Shown here in pieces: positions 55,427-60,778 of a stretch of DNA of 60,778 nucleotides (the stretch's first letter is position 1; each line of letters starts with the position of its first letter). The DNA comes from Rhodopseudomonas pentothenatexigens. Lineage in GTDB: Bacteria > Pseudomonadota > Alphaproteobacteria > Rhizobiales > Xanthobacteraceae. The stretch spans positions 1-60,778 of the forward strand of contig NZ_UFQQ01000028.1 of the NCBI RefSeq assembly GCF_900218015.1, read 5' to 3'. Made by a program: the position numbers and the translations under genes. The notes under the pieces were generated by a model. The model saw only the letters and a program-made list of their open reading frames with translations, had not been told where the DNA came from and made no database searches.

Positions 55427-55909
55427 ATGCGACTGATGATCCTGGCGGTCGGTAAGCTGAAGCAGGGGCCGGAGCGAGAGCTCGCCGAGCGATATCGCGC
55501 GCGGTTCGACGATTTCGGCCGCAAGCTCGGCTTCCGCGGCCTCGACATCCACGAGATCTCCGAGAGCCGCGCCCGGGAGGCGCCGGCGCGGATGGCGGAA
55601 GAAGCCGCCGCGATCGCCGCCCAGGTGCCCGACGGCGCGGTTCTGGTGGCGCTTGACGAGCGCGGCCAAAGCCTCGGCAGCGCGGCCTTTGCCGCGCAGC
55701 TCGGGCGCTGGCGGGACGAACAGGTGGCAGGTACTATTTTCGTGATCGGCGGTGCGGACGGACTTTTGCCCGAATTGCGGCGCAAGGCAAAGTTGAGCCT
55801 GTCGTTCGGCGCTGCGACCTGGCCGCACCAGATGGTCCGTGTCCTACTGTTGGAGCAGATCTATCGGGCCGCGACGATCTTGGCGGGACATCCATACCAT
55901 CGTGCGTAA
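55427..55909 (+). CDS. rlmH: 23S rRNA pseudouridine-1915 N3-methyltransferase
   Basis: 160 residues from ATG 55427 (MRLMILAVGKLK). The SPOUT knot parts are FVIGGADGL and FGAATWPHQMVRVLLLEQIYRA, ending GHPYHRA as expected. It methylates pseudouridine 1915 of 23S rRNA. The frame is open to 55388, but family length favours 55427. It pairs with rsfS as in most bacteria. Confidence 0.95.
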   Translation: MRLMILAVGKLKQGPERELAERYRARFDDFGRKLGFRGLDIHEISESRAREAPARMAEEAAAIAAQVPDGAVLVALDERGQSLGSAAFAAQLGRWRDEQVAGTIFVIGGADGLLPELRRKAKLSLSFGAATWPHQMVRVLLLEQIYRAATILAGHPYHRA

Positions 55910-55928
55910 CCGACGCCGAAGTGAACCG

Positions 55929-57317
55929 ATGCATGTACCGCGCGACACGGCTGCGAGGGATCAGGCGGCTGCCGGCAATTGGCGGCGCGTGGCGCTGTTG
56001 TCCGCTGGCCTCGCCGCGGGCGGTGTGTTCGCCGGCTCTCAAGACGCTCTGATCGGCTCAGCCCGGGCGCAGACAGCGCCGGCCGCCACCGCTGCATCGC
56101 CGTCGATGGCCGACCTGATCAAGCAGCACGAGCAGGAGCTGGAAGCGGCCCGTGCGCAGCAAAAGAGCGCCGCCGAACAGCAGGACAAGCTGAGAGCCGA
56201 TCTCGCTGCCATCGGTGCTGACCGCAGCAAGCTCAACCAGGAACTGATCGACGTTGCCGGCAAAGTGCGGACGGTCGAAACTAGGATCAGCGACGCCGAA
56301 GCGCGATTGCGACCGCTGGACGCCCGCGAAACCGAAATCCGATCCTCGCTCGAGCAGCGCCGCGACGAGATCGGCGAGGTTCTGGCTGCGCTGCAGCGCG
56401 CCGGCCGCCGCGCCCCGCCGGCGCTGCTGGTGCGCCCCGAAGATGCACTGGAGTCGCTGCGAACCGCGATCCTGCTCGGCGCGGTGGTGCCGGAGCTGCG
56501 CACCCGGGCCGAACGACTCGCCACCGACCTCGGTGAACTGATCGCCGTGCGCCAGAGGATCGCCGCCGAGCGCGACGTGCTCGCCGCCGACCGTTCGAAG
56601 CTGACCGCCGACCAGACCCGGCTCGCCGCCCTGGTCGAGGAGCGGCAGCGGCAGCAGAGCGCCGTCGAAAAGGACATCGAGGCCGAGCGCGGCCGGGCCC
56701 TGACCCTGTCGCGCCAGGTCGACAGCCTGCAAGGCCTGATCGCCAAGATGGAGCAGGACCTCAAGAGCGCCGCCAAGGCGGCGGCGGTCGCCGGTCAGAA
56801 GGGGGCCCCCGCAGCACCGGGCGGCAAACCCAATCTGGCGGCGCTCAAAGATCCAGGCCGGCTCAGCCCGGCAGTCGCATTCGCGTCCGCCAAAGGCATG
56901 CTGCCGCTCCCGGTCAACGGAACCAAGATCCGCGATTTCGGCCGCCCCGACGGCGTCGGCGGCGTCGAGCGCGGCATCTCACTCGCAACGCGGCCGGGGG
57001 CGCAGATCACGACGCCGTGCGACGGCTGGGTGGTCTATGCCGGCCCATTCCGCTCCTACGGACAACTCTTGATCCTCAACGCCGGGGGCGGGTATCATGT
57101 CTTGATCGCCGGGATGGAGCGCATTTCGGTCAATATTGGCCAATTCGTGCTCACGGGAGAGCCGGTCGCGACCATGGGTTCGACCTCGCGGGTCGCCTCT
57201 ATTATCGCGGCGAACGCCAGTCAGCCCGTGCTGTACGTCGAGTTCCGTAAAGACGGCACTCCCATCGATCCAGGCCCATGGTGGGCCGCAACTGAAGGCG
57301 AAAAGGTTCGCGGATGA
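55929..57317 (+). CDS. EnvC-like murein hydrolase activator, degenerate LytM
   Basis: About 462 residues. An N-terminal signal/anchor (about 20-48) is followed by a long coiled coil (about 65-290), a Pro/Gly linker and a C-terminal LytM fold from about 340. The M23 zinc ligands are not kept (ERGIS where HxxxD is expected, YHVLIAGM where the HxH should be), so it should activate an amidase rather than cut peptidoglycan. It overlaps ctpA by four bases. Role: cell separation. Confidence 0.88.
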   Translation: MHVPRDTAARDQAAAGNWRRVALLSAGLAAGGVFAGSQDALIGSARAQTAPAATAASPSMADLIKQHEQELEAARAQQKSAAEQQDKLRADLAAIGADRSKLNQELIDVAGKVRTVETRISDAEARLRPLDARETEIRSSLEQRRDEIGEVLAALQRAGRRAPPALLVRPEDALESLRTAILLGAVVPELRTRAERLATDLGELIAVRQRIAAERDVLAADRSKLTADQTRLAALVEERQRQQSAVEKDIEAERGRALTLSRQVDSLQGLIAKMEQDLKSAAKAAAVAGQKGAPAAPGGKPNLAALKDPGRLSPAVAFASAKGMLPLPVNGTKIRDFGRPDGVGGVERGISLATRPGAQITTPCDGWVVYAGPFRSYGQLLILNAGGGYHVLIAGMERISVNIGQFVLTGEPVATMGSTSRVASIIAANASQPVLYVEFRKDGTPIDPGPWWAATEGEKVRG

Positions 57318-58693
57318 TGCGCAAGACTTCGGTAATCCTCCTCAGCGCCGTCACCGGTGCCGCGCTGACACTTTTCGTCACTCAGCCGCGCACGATGCTG
57401 ATGGGCGCCAGTGCCCGCGCCGCCACCTCCGACACCTATCGCCAGCTCAATTTGTTCGGCGATGTGTTCGAGCGCGTCCGTAGTGACTACGTCGAGAAGC
57501 CGGACGACTCCAAGCTGATCGAATCCGCGATCAGCGGCATGCTGACCGGCCTCGATCCGCATTCCAGCTACATGGACGCCAAGAGCTTCCGTGACATGCA
57601 GGTGCAGACCCGCGGCGAATTCGGCGGCCTCGGCATCGAAGTCACGATGGAAGACGGGCTGATCAAAGTGGTGTCGCCGATCGACGACACCCCCGCGTCG
57701 AAGGCCGGCATTCTCGCCAACGACATCATCACCAATCTCGACGACGAGGCGGTGCAGGGCCTGACCTTGAACCAGGCGGTCGAGAAGATGCGCGGCCCGG
57801 TCAACACCAAGATCCGGCTGAAGATCGTCCGCAAGGGCCAGGACGCTCCGATCGAGGTGACGCTGGTGCGCGATAACATCCGCGTCCGCTCGGTGCGCGC
57901 CCGCGTCGAAGACGGCGACATCGGCTACATCCGCATCACCACCTTCAACGAGCAGACCACCGAGGGCCTCAAGAAGGAAATCGGCAACCTCACCAATCAG
58001 ATCGGTGCCGACAAGCTGAAGGGCTTCATCCTCGATCTGCGCAACAATCCGGGCGGTCTGCTCGAGGAAGCCGTGACCGTGTCGGATGCATTCCTCGACC
58101 GCGGCGAGATCGTGTCGACCCGCGGCCGCAACGCCGAAGAAACCCAGCGCCGCTCCGCCCATGCGGGCGATCTCACCAAGGGCAAGCCGGTGATCGTGCT
58201 GGTCAACGGCGGCTCGGCCTCGGCGTCGGAGATCGTCGCCGGCGCGCTGCAGGACCATAAGCGCGCCACCGTGGTCGGCACCCGTTCGTTCGGCAAGGGC
58301 TCGGTGCAGACCATCATCCCGCTCGGCTCCGGCAACGGCGCGCTGCGGCTGACCACCGCGCGCTACTACACGCCGTCGGGCAAGTCGATCCAGGCCAAGG
58401 GCATCACCCCGGACATCGAAGTGATGCAGGACGTGCCCGCCGACCTCAAGGCGCGGACCGACACCAAGGGTGAGGCTTCGCTGCGCGGCCATCTGAAGGG
58501 CGCCGACGGCGACGAGAAGACCGGCTCGCAATCCTACGTGCCGCCGGAAGCCAAGGACGACAAGGCGCTGAAGGCAGCGGCCGATCTGCTCCACGGCATC
58601 AAGGTCAATGCGACCGCGCCGACGGCGGACAAGCAGACCAACGGCGACAAGGCCGCGGTCGACAAGCCGGCCGGCAACAAGGCGGCGAACTGA
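57314..58693 (+). CDS. ctpA: Carboxyl-terminal processing protease (S41)
   Basis: 459 residues. N-terminal signal/anchor, then PDZ (about 95-165: FGGLGIEVTMEDG) and the S41 catalytic domain with the Ser in NGGSASASE and the Lys in SFGKGSVQT. The last 80 residues are Lys/Ala/Asp-rich and probably flexible. It trims periplasmic or membrane proteins. It is translationally coupled to the envC-like gene, a common pairing. Confidence 0.95.
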   Translation: MMRKTSVILLSAVTGAALTLFVTQPRTMLMGASARAATSDTYRQLNLFGDVFERVRSDYVEKPDDSKLIESAISGMLTGLDPHSSYMDAKSFRDMQVQTRGEFGGLGIEVTMEDGLIKVVSPIDDTPASKAGILANDIITNLDDEAVQGLTLNQAVEKMRGPVNTKIRLKIVRKGQDAPIEVTLVRDNIRVRSVRARVEDGDIGYIRITTFNEQTTEGLKKEIGNLTNQIGADKLKGFILDLRNNPGGLLEEAVTVSDAFLDRGEIVSTRGRNAEETQRRSAHAGDLTKGKPVIVLVNGGSASASEIVAGALQDHKRATVVGTRSFGKGSVQTIIPLGSGNGALRLTTARYYTPSGKSIQAKGITPDIEVMQDVPADLKARTDTKGEASLRGHLKGADGDEKTGSQSYVPPEAKDDKALKAAADLLHGIKVNATAPTADKQTNGDKAAVDKPAGNKAAN

Positions 58694-58729
58694 CCGTTCG
58701 CATTCATCGACCCGGAATATCTGCGCGAA

Positions 58730-58755
58730 GGGCGGCCGGCGGGGCCGCCCTTTTT
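58730..58755 (+). terminator. Rho-independent terminator after ctpA
   Basis: GGGCGGCC (58730-58737) and GGCCGCCC (58743-58750) form an 8-bp stem with a 5-base loop, directly followed by TTTTT. It closes the envC-ctpA transcript. Confidence 0.9.
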
Positions 58756-58849
58756 GCTGGGCGGCTTGGCGCCCGAGACCGCCGCGCGGCGTCGAGCGCC
58801 GGCTGCATCGTGCTATCGTCGCTCCGACTGATTCGGGAGATCGTTAGCA

Positions 58850-60082
58850 GTGTCGGCGGACGAACTGAGCACCCCGCTGGGTCAGAAGCGGAACCGGTGG
58901 CAGCGGCTGCGCCATTATCGGCTGCCGTTCAACGCCACGCAGGCGATCGCGACGCTGCTCGGCCTGTTCGTTCTGGTGTTCCTCGGCTTTGCGATCTTCG
59001 GCAACGATCCGTTCGGTGGCGAGCCGGTGGTTCAGGTCGAGATCAAGCCGGCCCCCGATGAGCCGAAACAGGCCGCAGCCGAACCCGGCCAGGATCAGGG
59101 CGGCAAGACCGGCGGCCCTGCGACTGCCGCCGCCGATCACCAAGGCACCAAGGAAGCGGCACCGGGCCACAAGACCATCACCATCATCGACGGCTCCAAG
59201 GGCACCCGCCAGGACGTGGTGGTCGCGACCGGCGGTGCGGAGAATGCGGAGCTGCCCGCCGCCCAGGCGCCGGCCGACGGGATCAACCCCAAGCTGCTCG
59301 AGCAATCGCGCTACGGCATGATTCCCGTGATGGTCGGCGGACTGAAGCCGTTCAACGCCTATGCGATGACCACCGACGCCGATCGCGCCAAGGCCGAGCG
59401 GATGCCGACGGTCACGATCGTGGTCGGCGGCCTCGGGATCGGCGCCGCCCGCACCAACGAGGCGGTGATGAAGCTGCCGGCGGCGGTGGCGCTCGCCTTC
59501 ACGCCGTACGGATCGGACCCGGGCAAGCTGGCGACCGAGGCGCGGGCCAAGCGCCACGAGGTCATTCTGCAGATCCCGATGGAGCCGTTCGATTATCCGG
59601 ACAACGACCCCGGACCGCAGACGCTGCTGACCTCCAGCGCGCCGGAGCAGAATCTCGACCGGCTGAACTGGCATCTCAGCCGGATTCAGGGCTACGTCGG
59701 ACTATCGAATTTCATGGGCGCTCGGTTCGTCGCCACCGAGCCGGCGATGCAGGCGGTGATCCGCGACGCGGCCAAGCGCGGACTAGGCTATCTCGACGAC
59801 GGCACCGCGCCGCGCAGCGTCGCCGGCACGCTGGCCAAATCGCTGGCGATCCCGTATGCGCGAGCCGACCTCACGATTGATCAGGTGCCCGCCGGCGCCG
59901 ACGTCGACAAGGCGCTGGCGCGGCTGGAGAGCATCGCCAAGGAACGCGGCAGCGCAATCGGCATGGCTTCTGCGCTTCCCGTGACGATTGAACGAATTGT
60001 CAACTGGAGCAAGAGCTTGGAGAGCCGAGGCATCCTGCTGGTGCCATTGACAACGGCGATGCTGAAATCAAAATCGAGTTGA
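58850..60082 (+). CDS. Divergent polysaccharide deacetylase (DUF610/YibQ-like)
   Basis: About 410 residues with a GTG start. One TM helix covers about 38-62, followed by a Pro/Ala/Gly-rich linker (about 70-150). The NodB-like fold runs from about 180 ([42 protein letters not shown]). The family usually follows ctpA in this group. A cell-envelope role is inferred. The next gene begins close by. Confidence 0.85.
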   Translation: MSADELSTPLGQKRNRWQRLRHYRLPFNATQAIATLLGLFVLVFLGFAIFGNDPFGGEPVVQVEIKPAPDEPKQAAAEPGQDQGGKTGGPATAAADHQGTKEAAPGHKTITIIDGSKGTRQDVVVATGGAENAELPAAQAPADGINPKLLEQSRYGMIPVMVGGLKPFNAYAMTTDADRAKAERMPTVTIVVGGLGIGAARTNEAVMKLPAAVALAFTPYGSDPGKLATEARAKRHEVILQIPMEPFDYPDNDPGPQTLLTSSAPEQNLDRLNWHLSRIQGYVGLSNFMGARFVATEPAMQAVIRDAAKRGLGYLDDGTAPRSVAGTLAKSLAIPYARADLTIDQVPAGADVDKALARLESIAKERGSAIGMASALPVTIERIVNWSKSLESRGILLVPLTTAMLKSKSS

Positions 60083-60119
60083 GTTGACCCTGCTTGGGGA
60101 TGCGGAAGGCACTGACGGA

Positions 60120-60626
60120 ATGGCCCGCTACGAAGACCTGCCCTATCGAACCTGCGTCGGCGTGATGCTGATCAACCGGGAGGGTCTCGTCTTCATCGGG
60201 CGCCGCGCCGGCGGCATCGAGCACGTCGACGAAACCCACGTCTGGCAAATGCCGCAAGGCGGCGTCGATCCCGGCGAGGACACCTGGGAAGCCGCCAAGC
60301 GCGAGCTGTTCGAGGAGACGAGCGTCCGCTCGGTCGAAAAGCTCGGCGAAGTGCCGGACTGGCTGATCTACGACATTCCTCGCACCGTCGCCGGCCGCGC
60401 CTGGAAGGGCCGCTACCGCGGCCAGCGCCAGAAATGGTTCGCCGCGCGCTTCACCGGGGTCGATTCCGAGATCAACGTCGCCCACCCCGGCGACGGCCAC
60501 AAACCTGAATTCACCAGCTGGCGCTGGGAGCCGATGCACAATCTCCCGGAACTGATCGTGCCGTTCAAGCGCCCGGTCTACGAACGCGTCGTCAAAGAAT
60601 TCACCCAGCTCGCCGCCGCGGTGTAA
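60120..60626 (+). CDS. rppH: RNA pyrophosphohydrolase (Nudix)
   Basis: 168 residues from ATG 60120 ([19 protein letters not shown]). The Nudix box is [20 protein letters not shown] followed by TSV, with Ser for the usual Gly. WQMPQGG, and later GQRQKWF, are typical for RppH. It removes pyrophosphate from mRNA 5' ends and starts decay. A TTG at 60084 is in frame but less likely. Confidence 0.95.
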   Translation: MARYEDLPYRTCVGVMLINREGLVFIGRRAGGIEHVDETHVWQMPQGGVDPGEDTWEAAKRELFEETSVRSVEKLGEVPDWLIYDIPRTVAGRAWKGRYRGQRQKWFAARFTGVDSEINVAHPGDGHKPEFTSWRWEPMHNLPELIVPFKRPVYERVVKEFTQLAAAV

Positions 60627-60701
60627 CGCGACCGATCCTTTCGTCATTGCTGTGCAAGTTCAATAATTCGGTGATCGAATCCACCCATCAGGGAGGCTTC
60701 G

Positions 60702-60778
60702 ATGCGCGACAACAGTTTCGACCGGACGATCGAGCGGAATTACATCCAGAAATGGCGGTTTCTGATGGCCGAGTACGA
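60702..60778 (+). CDS. Partial hypothetical protein at window end
   Basis: ATG 60702 after CAGGGAGGCTTCG opens a frame that runs off the window: MRDNSFDRTIERNYIQKWRF and five more residues. It is too short to assign. The good ribosome site suggests it is real. Confidence 0.55.
   Translation, partial: MRDNSFDRTIERNYIQKWRFLMAEY

Overview
The window looks like chromosome of a GC-rich alphaproteobacterium of the Bradyrhizobium/Rhodopseudomonas group. The evidence is the core block rplU-rpmA-GNAT-obgE-proB-proA-nadD-rsfS-rlmH-envC-ctpA-(YibQ-like)-rppH, a bacteriophytochrome, a caa3-type oxidase cluster and a complete chemotaxis operon. The layout agrees with what I remember of Rhodopseudomonas palustris, but the assignment is inferred from gene content only.

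Layout. (1) 0.1-4.2 kb: dTDP-rhamnose genes rfbC, rfbD and rfbA, a FkbM-type methyltransferase and a glycosyltransferase-like protein, all surface polysaccharide functions. (2) 4.3-8.2 kb: a bacteriophytochrome kinase-like protein overlapping a two-TM potassium channel with two RCK domains. (3) 8.2-15.2 kb: a binding-protein-dependent importer of the sugar/glycerol-phosphate type, two calcineurin-like phosphodiesterases and a divergent LysR regulator. (4) 15.2-21.5 kb: an operon of a fused NuoF-tail/GltD flavoprotein, a canonical [FeFe]-hydrogenase and a NitT/TauT-type ABC importer. (5) 21.7-31.2 kb: chemotaxis operon STAS-cheY-cheA-cheW-cheW-mcp-cheR-cheB plus an unusual soluble receptor-like protein, with a divergent HD-GYP response regulator. 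(6) 32.6-37.9 kb: a cytochrome oxidase cluster with a fused subunit I/III. (7) 38.6-44.7 kb: a visibly AT-richer accessory island abutting the 3' end of tRNA-Ser(CGA). It holds an ABC-three-component (ABC-3C) type defence operon with an HNH effector, two proteins with HEPN motifs and the debris of a umuDC operon. (8) 45-60.8 kb: housekeeping genes, interrupted by a parDE toxin-antitoxin pair between proB and proA and preceded by a sugar-kinase-like protein.

The strongest leads are: the ABC-3C/HNH operon with its HEPN neighbours; the ROK-type kinase at 44982-46121, whose two lobes appear in swapped order (a natural circular permutation) with a charged Lys/Glu/Asp tail; the bacteriophytochrome that keeps its bilin cysteine and ATP site but lacks the phospho-accepting histidine and a near-invariant pocket histidine, and is translationally linked to a K+ channel; the [FeFe]-hydrogenase operon; and a cytochrome oxidase subunit I with Gln in place of the K-pathway lysine. 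Start codons were chosen by reading frame, overlap and Shine-Dalgarno spacing. No CRISPR array, transposase or integrase was seen.
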